Shown here one piece after another: positions 1-8,287 of a stretch of 64,000 nucleotides of DNA. This stretch comes from Alphaproteobacteria bacterium (GTDB lineage: Bacteria; Pseudomonadota; Alphaproteobacteria; Ferrovibrionales; Ferrovibrionaceae), in contig JAFKFH010000014.1 in the NCBI GenBank assembly GCA_017307375.1, positions 62,001-126,000 on the forward strand, given 5' to 3'. The notes beneath the pieces were generated by a model. That model was not told where the DNA came from. It searched no databases and was given only the letters and a program-made list of their open reading frames with translations. Each line of letters opens with the position of its first letter. Position 1 is the stretch's first letter. The position numbers were made by a program, and so were the translations under genes.

Positions 1-18
1 GCGGCGAGGCGGGCGGGA

Positions 19-1062
19 TCAATAGGTCCCATTCCGCACCTCGAAATGCGTCGGCTTGTCGAAGCCGGCACGGCCGCGCGCCACCCAGTCGGCGATCCAG
101 TCGACCAGCCGGGCCAGCGGCACTGCCGGATAGCCGAACAGCCCCGCGGCCTGCGCCGTATTGGTCAGCCACGCGGTCGGCGCCTCCTCGCCCACCAGCA
201 GCGGCGCCTTGCCCAGCCGCTCGCCGAAGGCGCGGGCCAGCCAGCGGATGGCGATGGTCTCGGGACCCGAGACGTTGATCGGCGTGGTCGGCATCGTCGC
301 ATGGCGCAGGCAGCGCAGCGCCTGGGCGTTGGCGTCGCCCTGCCAGATCACGTTGACATGACCCATGGTGACGTCGATCTCGACCCCGTCGCGCACCTTG
401 GCGGCGACGTCGTAGAGCACGCCATAGCGCAGGTCGATCGCATAGTTCAGGCGGAACAGACGGCCGGGCGTCCGGTGAAGCCGCGAGAAATGCTCGAAGA
501 TCCGCTCGCGCCCGATGCAGGAAAAGGCGTATTCGCCCGGTGGATTGAGAATCGAATCCTCGGTCGAGCCCTGGCCCGAGGTCGGTACGAACGGATAGAC
601 GCAGCCGGTTGAGAAGGCGACGATGCGCGATGCCTTGAAGGCTTGCGCGACCAGCGCCGGCACGTGGACGTTCATCGCCCAGGTCAGCGGCTGGTTGCCG
701 TCGGCGCCGAACTTGCGGCCGGCCATGAAGACGACGTTGCCGGCCTTCGGCAAGGCCTCGACGGCGGCAGGGTCGAGCAGGTCGCAGGAAATCGTCTCGA
801 CGCCGGCCCGCTCGAGGCTTTCGCGCAGCCCCGGCTCGGAAAACCTGGCGACGCCGAAGACCCGCTTGCCGGGCGCCGCGTTGCGGGCAAGCCGGGCCAG
901 TGTCGGCCCCATCTTGCCGCCGACCCCGAGCACCATGATGTCGCCGTCGATGGCGGCCAGGTCGGCGGCGAGCGCCCGCGTCGGCCTGGTCATGAAGGCA
1001 TCGACCGCCTCGGTATCGTCGAAACGGTCCGGCATGGCGCCGTCGTCGAGCCAGTCGGTCAT
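19..1062 (-). CDS. NAD(P)-binding epimerase/dehydratase-like enzyme (extended SDR fold)
   Basis: A 347-residue protein with a Rossmann nucleotide-binding turn (VLGVGGKMG, about residues 44-52) and the overall pattern of extended short-chain dehydrogenases. The usual YxxxK active-site signature reads YAFSC, so the catalytic lysine position is cysteine. From memory, related proteins share this, so it looks like a family trait rather than damage, but normal epimerase chemistry cannot be assumed. The start codon overlaps the stop of the upstream permease gene as ATGA, so the two are translationally coupled. Its place in a TetR-controlled ABC uptake operon suggests it acts on the imported compound. 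The substrate is not identifiable. Confidence 0.75.
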   Translation of the reverse strand: MTDWLDDGAMPDRFDDTEAVDAFMTRPTRALAADLAAIDGDIMVLGVGGKMGPTLARLARNAAPGKRVFGVARFSEPGLRESLERAGVETISCDLLDPAAVEALPKAGNVVFMAGRKFGADGNQPLTWAMNVHVPALVAQAFKASRIVAFSTGCVYPFVPTSGQGSTEDSILNPPGEYAFSCIGRERIFEHFSRLHRTPGRLFRLNYAIDLRYGVLYDVAAKVRDGVEIDVTMGHVNVIWQGDANAQALRCLRHATMPTTPINVSGPETIAIRWLARAFGERLGKAPLLVGEEAPTAWLTNTAQAAGLFGYPAVPLARLVDWIADWVARGRAGFDKPTHFEVRNGTY

Positions 1063-1871
1063 TGCATCCTCGCGTCCTTGGGAACCCAGAAATGCTCGAG
1101 CAGCAGGACGACCAGATAGAGGCCGAGCCCGAGCAAGGTCAGCAGCACCACGGCCATGAACATGGCCGGGGTATCGAGCGAGGCCTGGACCTGGATCATC
1201 AGGTAGCCGAGGCCGCGTTCGGAGGCGATGAATTCGCCGACCACCGCGCCGGCGACGGCGAGGATGGCGGCCACCTTCATGCCCGAGAAGATGTAGGGCA
1301 GCGAGCCCGGCAGCTGGATGTAGCGGAAGGCCTGCCAGCGCGATCCCTTCAGCGAGCGGACCAGGTCGAGCATGTCGGGCTCGACCTCGTTGAGGCCGCG
1401 CGCGGTGGTCAGCAGGATCGGGAAGAAGCAGAGGGTGAAGGTGATCAGGATATTGGTGCCGACGCCGTAGGAGAACCAGACGATCACCAGCGGCCCCAGC
1501 GCCACCTTGGGGATCATGTTCAGCGTGACCAGCAGCGGGAACAGCAGCAGCGTGAACAGCTTCGACCAGGAGAACAGCAGGGCCAGTGCAACGCCGGCGA
1601 GCACCGCCAGCGCATAGCCGCCGAAGATCTCGGCCGCCGTCACCCCCGCGTTCGAGAACCAGTGGTAGCTCGGCTTGGCCAGCGTCGCCAGAATGGCGGC
1701 CGGCGACGGCAGGATGAAGGCCGGGACCGGGAACAGCATCGTCGCGCCCTGCCAGGCGGCCAGCACGGCGAGATGCACCAGCATGATCGCCGCCCAGCGC
1801 CGCCGGGTCGCCGAGGCCCGGGCGGCGGCGGCGATCCTGGCCGCAAGCTCTGCGTCAGCGCCGCTGCTCAT
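1059..1871 (-). CDS. ABC transporter permease, SsuC/TauC/ThiX type
   Basis: Integral membrane subunit of about 270 residues with roughly six hydrophobic segments and the cytoplasmic EAA-loop region ([20 protein letters not shown]) that contacts the ATPase, typical of nitrate/sulfonate/pyrimidine-precursor importers. I chose the ATG at 1871 because AGGAGGGG sits about 8 nt upstream; an in-frame extension to 1898 has no such signal. It precedes the epimerase-like gene with an ATGA overlap. The cognate binding protein is probably the NMT1-type gene at 2750 on the other strand. No ATPase is in view; it may lie beyond the left edge. Confidence 0.85.
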   Translation of the reverse strand: MSSGADAELAARIAAAARASATRRRWAAIMLVHLAVLAAWQGATMLFPVPAFILPSPAAILATLAKPSYHWFSNAGVTAAEIFGGYALAVLAGVALALLFSWSKLFTLLLFPLLVTLNMIPKVALGPLVIVWFSYGVGTNILITFTLCFFPILLTTARGLNEVEPDMLDLVRSLKGSRWQAFRYIQLPGSLPYIFSGMKVAAILAVAGAVVGEFIASERGLGYLMIQVQASLDTPAMFMAVVLLTLLGLGLYLVVLLLEHFWVPKDARMQ

Positions 1872-1939
1872 CGCCTTGCCCCTCCTGCCTCGTGGCACCC
1901 CTGGTCGAGGTCGACGCTAATCGGCGGCCGCAGATTTGT

Positions 1940-1957
1940 CAACCAACTAGTTGGTTG
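1940..1957. promoter_or_regulatory. perfect 18-bp palindrome, probable TetR operator
   Basis: CAACCAACTAGTTGGTTG is a perfect inverted repeat. It overlaps the last codons and the TAG stop of the tetR gene and ends 69 bp upstream of the permease start. A diverged copy lies in front of tetR itself. Length and symmetry fit a TetR-family dimer site; the link to this particular regulator is inference. Confidence 0.65.
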
Positions 1958-2618
1958 ATTTATCCGGCCGCAATGCGGCCATGGCGAAGTCGATGACATG
2001 CCGGCGGCGCATCGCCACCGCCTTGGCGCTGTCGAGATTGGTGGCGAAGATCGCCGACAGCGTGCGGTTGTTCGAAAAGAAGAAATACGAGAGGCCGGCG
2101 ATCGAGATGTAGAACTGCACCGGATCCATGTCGCCGCGGAAGACGCCGTCGCGCATGCCCCGGTCCAGGGTTGCGGCAACCAGGCTGATCAGCGGCGAAT
2201 GCATCGCCGGCATGTCGGGCGAGGCACCGACATGGGCGGCGCCGTAGCGGTTCTCGTCGTTCAGCAGCGCGATGAATTCGGGATGTTCGGCCAGATAGTC
2301 GAACGAGAACCCGACCAGCCGCTCCATCGCCGCGGCCGGTGGCAGATCGGCCAGGGCCAGCGCCTTCTCGCGCGCGCGAATCTCCGAATAGACCTGCTCC
2401 AGCGCCGCGCGGAACAGATCGTCCTTGTTGCCGAAGTAGTGATAGACGAGCTGCTTGTTCACCCCGGCCCGCCGCGCGATCTCGTCGACCCGGGCCCCGG
2501 CCAGGCCCTTCTCGGCGAACTCGGTCACCGCCGCCCGCAACAGGGCCCGCCGGCTTGCCTCCGGATCCCGCTTGCCCTGCCGTTCGATCAGCGCCGTCCG
2601 GCGCTTTGTCTCGTCCAT
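1947..2618 (-). CDS. TetR/AcrR family transcriptional regulator
   Basis: About 223 residues with an N-terminal TetR helix-turn-helix (ARRAGVNKQLVYHYFGNKDDL) followed by an all-helical ligand-binding and dimerisation domain. The ATG at 2618 is preferred; the longer TTG start at 2642 would lie inside the upstream operator-like repeat and add a non-conserved tail. The gene is divergent from the binding protein gene at 2750 and upstream of the permease operon. Palindromes at both its ends suggest it represses itself, the binding protein and the permease operon, released by the transported compound or a derivative. Confidence 0.85.
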   Translation of the reverse strand: MDETKRRTALIERQGKRDPEASRRALLRAAVTEFAEKGLAGARVDEIARRAGVNKQLVYHYFGNKDDLFRAALEQVYSEIRAREKALALADLPPAAAMERLVGFSFDYLAEHPEFIALLNDENRYGAAHVGASPDMPAMHSPLISLVAATLDRGMRDGVFRGDMDPVQFYISIAGLSYFFFSNNRTLSAIFATNLDSAKAVAMRRRHVIDFAMAALRPDKSTN

Positions 2619-2635
2619 GGGAGTCGCTTGACTTT

Positions 2636-2653
2636 CAACCAACTGTTTGATTG
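2636..2653. promoter_or_regulatory. imperfect copy of the TetR palindrome
   Basis: The left half CAACCAACT matches the perfect palindrome at 1940-1957 exactly; the right half GTTTGATTG departs at three positions. It lies 18 bp upstream of the tetR ATG and about 97 bp upstream of the divergent binding protein start, a position suited to autorepression and repression of the divergent gene. Confidence 0.5.
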
Positions 2654-2749
2654 ATAATTAGCCCGTTCTGGGTGGAATGTTAACCGCTTTCTCGGGCCGC
2701 CGCGACGGCCGCGCGCGGGAAAGCCCACATGAGGGGAGACCGGCATCCA

Positions 2750-3754
2750 ATGAAGCTGTTCGCAACGACGGCAATCGCCCTGTCGCTGAGCCTGCCGCCG
2801 CTGATCCTGCCGCTGGCAGTGCAGGCAAAGGAAAAGGTCAGCATGGTGCTGAACTGGGTGCCGACCGCCGATCACTCGCCCTATTTCTACGCCCGCGAGA
2901 AAGGCTGGTACGACGAGGCCGGCATCGAGCTGACGATCGAGAACGGCATGGGCTCGGGCGCGGCCGCCCAGCGCGTCGGTGCCGGCACCACGCCGATCGG
3001 CATCGCCGATCTGGCGACCTCGCTGCTGGCCCGCGGCAAGGGTGCCAAGCTGACCGCGGTGATGACCGTCTATGCGAATTCGCCGCAAGGATTCTACTGG
3101 CTGAAATCGTCGGGCATCACCGGACCGAAGGATTTCCCGGGCCGCAAGATCGGCAACCCGCCCGGCGATGCCTCGCGGGTGATGTGGCCGGCCTTCGCCA
3201 AGAAGGTCGGCATCGACCCGGCCTCGGTCAACTTCGTCAATGTCAGCCCGCAGGCCAAGATGCCGTCGCTGAAATCGAAGGCGATCGACATCACCTCGGA
3301 TTTCTACAACGAGCACGACCTGAAGGTGCGCGAGTTCGGCGACGACCTGGGCTTTGTCGCCTGGCGCAATATCGGCCTCAATCCCTACGGCAACTCGATC
3401 ATCGTCAACAGCGATTACCTGGAGAAGAACAAGGCGCTGGTCGCCGCCTTCACCAAGGTGTCGCAGCGCGCCTTCGCGGCCTGCGTCGCCGAGATCGACC
3501 CCTGCCTGAACGCGCTGATCGCCAAGGTCTCCGGCCTCGACAAGGCCAACCAGTTGGACCAGTGGAAGCGCATCCTCGAACTGATGCGCGACCCGACGAC
3601 CACGTCGGTGGCACTCGGCGCCTTCAAGCCCGAGCGGGTCGCCGAGGATTACGACCTGGTGCAGACCTATTTCGGCCTGGAGCAGCCGTTCAAGCCCGAG
3701 AGCACCTTCACCAACGAGTTCCTGGATACCGCGATCAAGATGCCGGCCAAGTAA
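2750..3754 (+). CDS. ABC transporter substrate-binding protein, NMT1/THI5-like
   Basis: A 334-residue exported protein. The Sec signal peptide ends near VQA-KE (residue 26). The mature N-terminus (NWVPTADHSPYFYAREKGWY) is the typical opening of NMT1/THI5-type periplasmic binding proteins, which bind thiamine pyrimidine precursors, nitrate, alkanesulfonates or similar small molecules. The ATG at 2750 follows GAGGGGAG about 11 nt upstream. Its partner is most likely the permease at 1059-1871. The ligand cannot be read from sequence. Confidence 0.85.
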   Translation: MKLFATTAIALSLSLPPLILPLAVQAKEKVSMVLNWVPTADHSPYFYAREKGWYDEAGIELTIENGMGSGAAAQRVGAGTTPIGIADLATSLLARGKGAKLTAVMTVYANSPQGFYWLKSSGITGPKDFPGRKIGNPPGDASRVMWPAFAKKVGIDPASVNFVNVSPQAKMPSLKSKAIDITSDFYNEHDLKVREFGDDLGFVAWRNIGLNPYGNSIIVNSDYLEKNKALVAAFTKVSQRAFAACVAEIDPCLNALIAKVSGLDKANQLDQWKRILELMRDPTTTSVALGAFKPERVAEDYDLVQTYFGLEQPFKPESTFTNEFLDTAIKMPAK

Positions 3755-3774
3755 ACCGCAAAAGTTTGAGCTTA

Positions 3775-3827
3775 TCCCCCTCGCGGGCTTAAGCTGCCAG
3801 CTGGGCAGTCCGAGTCCGCGAGGGGGA
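3775..3827 (+). promoter_or_regulatory. 12-bp inverted repeat masking the ribosome binding site
   Basis: TCCCCCTCGCGG (3775-3786) and CCGCGAGGGGGA (3816-3827) are exact reverse complements. The right arm contains the only Shine-Dalgarno sequence (GAGGGGGA) and ends directly before the ATG at 3828. The 29-nt loop contains a smaller CTGCC/GGCAG stem. It could end transcription from the upstream gene, but there is no T-tract, so control of translation is at least as likely. Confidence 0.55.
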
Positions 3828-4742
3828 ATGCACGACGGCGCCGATCGACCACGACGCTCCTTCGCGCGCGCCGCGGCGATGATCGCGCTCCTGCTGGTCG
3901 CAGCCCTGCCGGCCCTCGCCCAGGCCCCCGCCCCGCTTGCCGTCCGCATCAGCGACCGCGGCCCGTTCCGCGACTATGCCCGCGAGGTCCTGAAGCTCGC
4001 CCTCGACCGGTCGGGCCGTCCCCATGCCGTCGAGACGGTGCGGACCGAGGCGACGCTGCCGCGACTGATGCGCCTGCTGGAAAGCGACCCGGATGCCGCG
4101 ATCACCGTCCACTGGGCCGCGACCGAACCCGATTTCGAGGAACGGTTGCTGGCGGTGCGGATCCCGATCGATCGCGGCCTCGTCGGCTATCGCGTGCTGC
4201 TGATCCGCCGCGACGATGCCGGGCGGTTCGCCGATGTGCGCAGCCTCGACGATCTCAAGGCCTTCACGCTGGGCCAGGGTTTCGGCTGGAGCCATGTCGA
4301 CATCCTGCGCGGTGCCGGGTTGCGGGTAGAGGAAATTCCGGATTTCGACGGCCTGTTCCGCATGGTCGCGGCCGGCAATCTCGATGCCGTGCCGCGCGGC
4401 GCCACCGATATCGGCCGTGAGATCGCCGAGCGGGCGGCCAGCGAACCCGGCCTCGCCGTCGAACCGCGGCTGGCGCTGGTCTACGACCACGCCGCGATCT
4501 TCTTTTTCGTCAACCGCCGCAACCTCGCCCTCTACCAGGCGATCAAGGATGGCCTCGACCGAGCCTATGCGGACGGCAGTTTCATGATGCTGTTCGAGAA
4601 CCATCCCGATATCCGCGCCGGCCTCGCCCTCGCCACCCAGGATCGCGTGCTGCTGAAGATTCCCAATCCGGCCCTGACCCCGGCAACCGCCGCGCTCGAT
4701 GCGCGATATTTCGAGGATGTGGTAAACCGGGCGGCCCGATAG
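3828..4742 (+). CDS. solitary periplasmic substrate-binding protein (SBP_bac_3-like)
   Basis: A 304-residue protein with a long positively charged N-region, a hydrophobic signal segment (about residues 14-33, ending in ALAQA) and a two-lobed binding-protein pattern like family 3 solute-binding or TAXI-type proteins (KLALDRSGR..., HWAATEPDFEERLLAVRIPI). No permease or ATPase is adjacent, so it may serve as a sensor domain-like or scavenging protein. The next gene, a hydrolase, starts 17 nt downstream and may be cotranscribed. Translation probably depends on the preceding hairpin. Confidence 0.6.
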   Translation: MHDGADRPRRSFARAAAMIALLLVAALPALAQAPAPLAVRISDRGPFRDYAREVLKLALDRSGRPHAVETVRTEATLPRLMRLLESDPDAAITVHWAATEPDFEERLLAVRIPIDRGLVGYRVLLIRRDDAGRFADVRSLDDLKAFTLGQGFGWSHVDILRGAGLRVEEIPDFDGLFRMVAAGNLDAVPRGATDIGREIAERAASEPGLAVEPRLALVYDHAAIFFFVNRRNLALYQAIKDGLDRAYADGSFMMLFENHPDIRAGLALATQDRVLLKIPNPALTPATAALDARYFEDVVNRAAR

Positions 4743-4758
4743 CCGACCGGACCTCTTC

Positions 4759-5589
4759 ATGACCTCGCCACGCCGAAACCTCATCCGCCTGCCTGGTGAG
4801 CGCGCCTTCGCCTGGACCGAATGGGGCCCGCCGGCCGGCCGGCCGGTCATCTTCTGCACCGGCGCCGGCATGAGCGGCAGCCTTGGCTTCGGCGAAGACC
4901 TGCTCGACGCATTCGGCCTGCGGCTGATCGCGCCGGACCGGCCGGGATTGGGCAGATCCGCCCCTGACGCGACCAGGACGCTGGCAAGCTGGCTCGCCGA
5001 TATCCGCCACCTCGACCTGACCGATCCCGTGGCCGTCGGCTTCTCCCAGGGCGCGCCGTTCGCGCTGGCCTTGAGCCCATTGGTCGCGGCCATCACGATC
5101 GTCTGCGGCCAGGACGATTTCGGCTGGCCCGCCACCGCCAGCCGGTTGCCCGCCGAGGTCGCCGCGATGGTGGCCGAGGCGCGCCGCGATCCCGCGGGAT
5201 TCGAGCGGCAGATCGCCGGGACGGCAACCGCCGGCTGGCTGTGGACCATGATCATGACGATGAGCGCACCGGCCGATCGGGCGGTCTTCGAAGCCCCCGG
5301 ATTCGGCGGCCGCTATCGCGCCTGCCTCGACGAAGGATTTGCCCAGGGCGCGGCGGGCTATGCCCGCGATCTCGTGCTCACCTGGAACGACTGGCCGATG
5401 GCGCCCGAGGTCGTCGCCGCGCCGGTGCAGCTCTGGTACGGGCGCCAGGATACAAGCCCGGTGCATTCGCCCGATTTCGGCGCCACCCTGGCCCGCCGCC
5501 TGCCACGGGCGACGCTGAACGTCGTCGAGGATCAGGGCAGCGCGATCCTGTGGACCCGCGCCCGCGACATCCTGGCAGGCTTGCGCTAG
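4759..5589 (+). CDS. alpha/beta-fold hydrolase lacking the usual catalytic histidine
   Basis: A 276-residue alpha/beta hydrolase with an oxyanion region (CTGAGMSG), the PDRPGLGRS segment and a nucleophile elbow GFSQGAP (serine near residue 96). The acid-bearing strand is present (LWYGRQDTSPVHS). Where related enzymes carry the general-base histidine (GxGH), this one reads EDQGSAILW, so histidine is replaced by serine. It may be non-hydrolytic or use another base. It lies between the binding protein and an AraC regulator that starts 9 nt downstream, which suggests one transcript. Substrate unknown. Confidence 0.75.
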   Translation: MTSPRRNLIRLPGERAFAWTEWGPPAGRPVIFCTGAGMSGSLGFGEDLLDAFGLRLIAPDRPGLGRSAPDATRTLASWLADIRHLDLTDPVAVGFSQGAPFALALSPLVAAITIVCGQDDFGWPATASRLPAEVAAMVAEARRDPAGFERQIAGTATAGWLWTMIMTMSAPADRAVFEAPGFGGRYRACLDEGFAQGAAGYARDLVLTWNDWPMAPEVVAAPVQLWYGRQDTSPVHSPDFGATLARRLPRATLNVVEDQGSAILWTRARDILAGLR

Positions 5590-5598
5590 GCTCGGCCG

Positions 5599-6393
5599 AT
5601 GTCGCGCGGCCAGTTCAGGATGCTCCGCTGCGCCCGGCCGGGCGTCGAGGCGGTCGAGGCGGTCTCGGGCCACCGGTTCGCCCGTCACAGCCATGCCCAG
5701 TTCGGCATCGGCGTCATTCATCGCGGCGCCCAGAAATCGGCAAGCTGTCGCGGCCTGGTCGAGGCCCGGGCCGGCGACGTGCTGATGGTCAATCCCGGCG
5801 AGGTGCATGACGGCGCGCCGATCGGCGACCAGGGCCGGGCCTGGCGCATGCTCTATTTCGATCCCGCCATCGTCGCCGCCGCCACCCGCGACATCACGCA
5901 GGGGCGGACCGGGACGTGCGAACTGGTAGACCCGGTGATGCACGACAGCCGCGTCGCCGCACGGGCCGCCGCCTGCTTTGCCGCGATGACCGGCGACGCG
6001 GACGACGTCAGGCGCGACGAACTGCTGCTCGAGCTGATCGCTTCGGTCAGCCGGCCGCGCGAGGCCGCCGGCATCGCACCCGGCCCGATCCTGCCCGCCC
6101 GGCAACGCATCGACGACGATCCGGCCGCGGCGGTGACGCTGGAAGAACTCGGGCGGCTTTGCCAGCTCAGCCGCTTCCAGTTGATCCGCGCCTTCATGCG
6201 TGCCACCGGGCTGACCCCGCATGCCTACATCATCCAGCGCCGCATCGACCTCGCCCGGCGGCTGATCGGCGGCGGCCTGGCGCTGGCCGAGGCGGCGGCC
6301 GACAGCGGCTTTGCCGACCAGAGCCACATGACCCGCGCCTTCACCGCCCGATACGGCATCTCGCCCGGCGCCTATGCCGCCGCGGTGGCCTGA
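5599..6393 (+). CDS. AraC family regulator with cupin sensor domain
   Basis: About 264 residues. The N-terminal AraC-ligand-binding cupin has the typical histidine-rich opening (RFARHSHAQFGIGVIHRG) and NPGEVHDG. The C-terminal pair of helix-turn-helices (LCQLSRFQLIRAF, DSGFADQSHMTRAFTARYG) is the AraC DNA-binding signature. It is followed 56 nt later by an EamA exporter, a very common pairing of AraC_binding regulators with DMT or LysE efflux proteins, so it probably controls that gene. Confidence 0.85.
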   Translation: MSRGQFRMLRCARPGVEAVEAVSGHRFARHSHAQFGIGVIHRGAQKSASCRGLVEARAGDVLMVNPGEVHDGAPIGDQGRAWRMLYFDPAIVAAATRDITQGRTGTCELVDPVMHDSRVAARAAACFAAMTGDADDVRRDELLLELIASVSRPREAAGIAPGPILPARQRIDDDPAAAVTLEELGRLCQLSRFQLIRAFMRATGLTPHAYIIQRRIDLARRLIGGGLALAEAAADSGFADQSHMTRAFTARYGISPGAYAAAVA

Positions 6394-6449
6394 AGCCATC
6401 TGCAATCCCGTTCAAGACGGCAGGGGCCCGGCCGGCCTATCCCTGCCCC

Positions 6450-7325
6450 ATGACACCGAAGACGCAGGGCTATCTCTATCTCGCGCTAGCCATGGCGCTG
6501 GTCGGGTCGACCGTCGTCGCCAGCAAGGTGATCGCCGCCGGCCTGCCGCCGTTCACCGCGACCGCGCTGCGGCTGGCGCTGGCCCTGCCCTGTTTCGTGC
6601 TGCTGATGCGGCGCGCCGGGGTCAGCCTGCCGCGCCCGGACCGGCGCGACGGCCTGCTGCTGCTCGTGCAGGCGACGGCCGGCAGCGTCGGCTACACCAC
6701 GCTGCTGGTCGCGGGGCTGACCCTGACCTCGGCCGCCGATGGCGGGGTCATCGTCGGCACCCTGCCAGTGGTCTCGGCAGCGGTCGCCATCCTGGTGCTG
6801 GGCGAACGGCCGCGGCCTTCGGTGCTGGCCGCGATCGCGCTGGCGGCCGGCGGCGTGCTGGCCATTACCCTGCAGCCCGGCGGCGATGGCCAGCGCTCGG
6901 CCCTCGGCAACGTGCTGATCGTCGGCGCGGTAATCTGCGAGGGACTGTTCATCCTGCTGAACAAGCGGTTGCGCCGGGAAATCCCGCCCTTGGCCCAGTC
7001 GACCGTCATGACCGGGCTGGGCCTGCTGGTCGCGCTGGTGCCGGCCGTGCTGGAACAACCCTGGACCGCGTCGTTCGACGCGGCGACGGCCTGGGCGATC
7101 GTCTACTACGCCCTGGTCCCGACGGTCGGCGGCTACCTGCTGTGGTATGCCGGCGCCGCCCGGGTCAGCGGGGCCGAGGCCGCCTTGTTCACCGCGGTCG
7201 CGCCGGTAGCCGCCGTGACGCTCGCCTTCTCCGTGCTGGGCGAGCCGATCGGGCTGAACCAGGCGCTCGGCGTCGGGCTGGTGCTGGTGGCGGTATTCAG
7301 CCTGGCGGCGAGGAAAACGGGGTGA
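6450..7325 (+). CDS. EamA/DMT family exporter
   Basis: A 291-residue membrane protein with about ten transmembrane segments forming two EamA repeats. The second repeat contains the conserved run LFTAVAPVAAVTLAFSVLGE. The ATG at 6450 is chosen because the first helix starts immediately after it (YLYLALAMALVGSTVVASK). Members export amino acids, drugs or other small metabolites; the substrate is not determined. It is probably regulated by the AraC protein encoded just upstream. The gene converges with recR. Confidence 0.85.
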   Translation: MTPKTQGYLYLALAMALVGSTVVASKVIAAGLPPFTATALRLALALPCFVLLMRRAGVSLPRPDRRDGLLLLVQATAGSVGYTTLLVAGLTLTSAADGGVIVGTLPVVSAAVAILVLGERPRPSVLAAIALAAGGVLAITLQPGGDGQRSALGNVLIVGAVICEGLFILLNKRLRREIPPLAQSTVMTGLGLLVALVPAVLEQPWTASFDAATAWAIVYYALVPTVGGYLLWYAGAARVSGAEAALFTAVAPVAAVTLAFSVLGEPIGLNQALGVGLVLVAVFSLAARKTG

Positions 7326-7353
7326 AGGACGGCCCCCCGGAACGACAGAACGG

Positions 7354-7947
7354 TCAGAACGGCCGCCGGGCCTTCAGCGCGGCCGACAGCGTACCGTCGT
7401 CGAGATAGTCGAGTTCGCCGCCGACCGGCACGCCGTGGGCGAGGCCGGTGACCTGCACGCCCAGCGGCTGCAGGCGGTCCATCAGGTAATGGGCCGTCGT
7501 CTGCCCCTCGACGGTGGCGTTGGTCGCCAGCACCACTTCGCGCACGGTGCCGGCCGCGACCCGGCCGATCAGCGGCTCGATATTCAGGTCATCGGGGCCG
7601 ATGCCGTCGAGCGCCGAGAGCGTGCCGCCGAGCACATGGTAGCGGCCGCGATGGGCGCCCGCGCGCTCCAGCGCCCAGAGGTCGCCGACCTCCTCGACCA
7701 CCACCACGACCGAGGGATCGCGGGCCGGATCGGCGCAGATCGCGCAGGGGTCGAGCGCATCGAGATTGCCGCAGGTCGAACAGGGGCGCACCGCCGCGGC
7801 CGCAGCGCTCATCGCCTCGGCCAGCGGGCGCATCAGCCCGTCGCGCTTCTTGATCAGCTGCAGCACCGCGCGCCGGGCCGAACGCGGCCCCAGCCCGGGC
7901 AGCTTGGCCATCAGCTGGATCAGCCGTTCGATCTCCTGTCCGGCCAC
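7354..7947 (-). CDS. recR: recombination mediator protein RecR
   Basis: A 197-residue protein of normal RecR length. It has the helix-hairpin-helix region ([17 protein letters not shown]), a C4 zinc finger ([16 protein letters not shown], about residues 57-72), a Toprim domain ([13 protein letters not shown]) and a C-terminal Walker-like end. RecR acts with RecF and RecO to load RecA at gapped DNA. It is the last gene of a dnaX-ybaB-recR operon with gaps of 6-10 nt, the standard bacterial arrangement. Confidence 0.97.
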   Translation of the reverse strand: MAGQEIERLIQLMAKLPGLGPRSARRAVLQLIKKRDGLMRPLAEAMSAAAAAVRPCSTCGNLDALDPCAICADPARDPSVVVVVEEVGDLWALERAGAHRGRYHVLGGTLSALDGIGPDDLNIEPLIGRVAAGTVREVVLATNATVEGQTTAHYLMDRLQPLGVQVTGLAHGVPVGGELDYLDDGTLSAALKARRPF

Positions 7948-7957
7948 GAAGCGGCGC

Positions 7958-8281
7958 TCAGAACGGCAGCTTGAAACCCGGGGGCAGCGGCAGGCCGCCG
8001 GTCAGCGAGCTCATCTCTTCCTGCATCTGCGCCTCGACCTTGCGCTTGGCATCGGCATGGGCCGCGACGATCAGGTCCTCCAGCACCTCGACCTCGGCCG
8101 GATCCACCGCCGCGCGATCGAGCTTCAGCTTCTTCATCTCGCCCTTGCCGTTCAGCGTCACCCGGACCATGCCGCCGCCGGCGACGCCCTCGATCTCGCG
8201 GGTTTCGAGCTTGGCCTGCATCTCCTGCATGCGGGCCTGCATCTCCTGGGCCTGCTTCATCAGGTTGCCGAGGTTCTTCAT
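7958..8281 (-). CDS. ybaB: YbaB/EbfC family nucleoid-associated protein
   Basis: A 107-residue basic-acidic protein with an N-terminal coiled helix rich in Met and Gln ([19 protein letters not shown]) and the conserved [20 protein letters not shown] strand. Such dimers bind DNA and alter nucleoid structure. It sits between dnaX and recR as in most bacteria, which makes the identification secure despite its small size. Confidence 0.95.
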   Translation of the reverse strand: MKNLGNLMKQAQEMQARMQEMQAKLETREIEGVAGGGMVRVTLNGKGEMKKLKLDRAAVDPAEVEVLEDLIVAAHADAKRKVEAQMQEEMSSLTGGLPLPPGFKLPF

Positions 8282-8287
8282 GGGAAA

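Noticed and set aside
2588-5255. Long minus-strand frames opposite the two binding proteins
   Set aside because: Low-complexity Arg/Gly/Asp translations without signal peptides or families; the plus-strand genes have signal peptides and ribosome sites.
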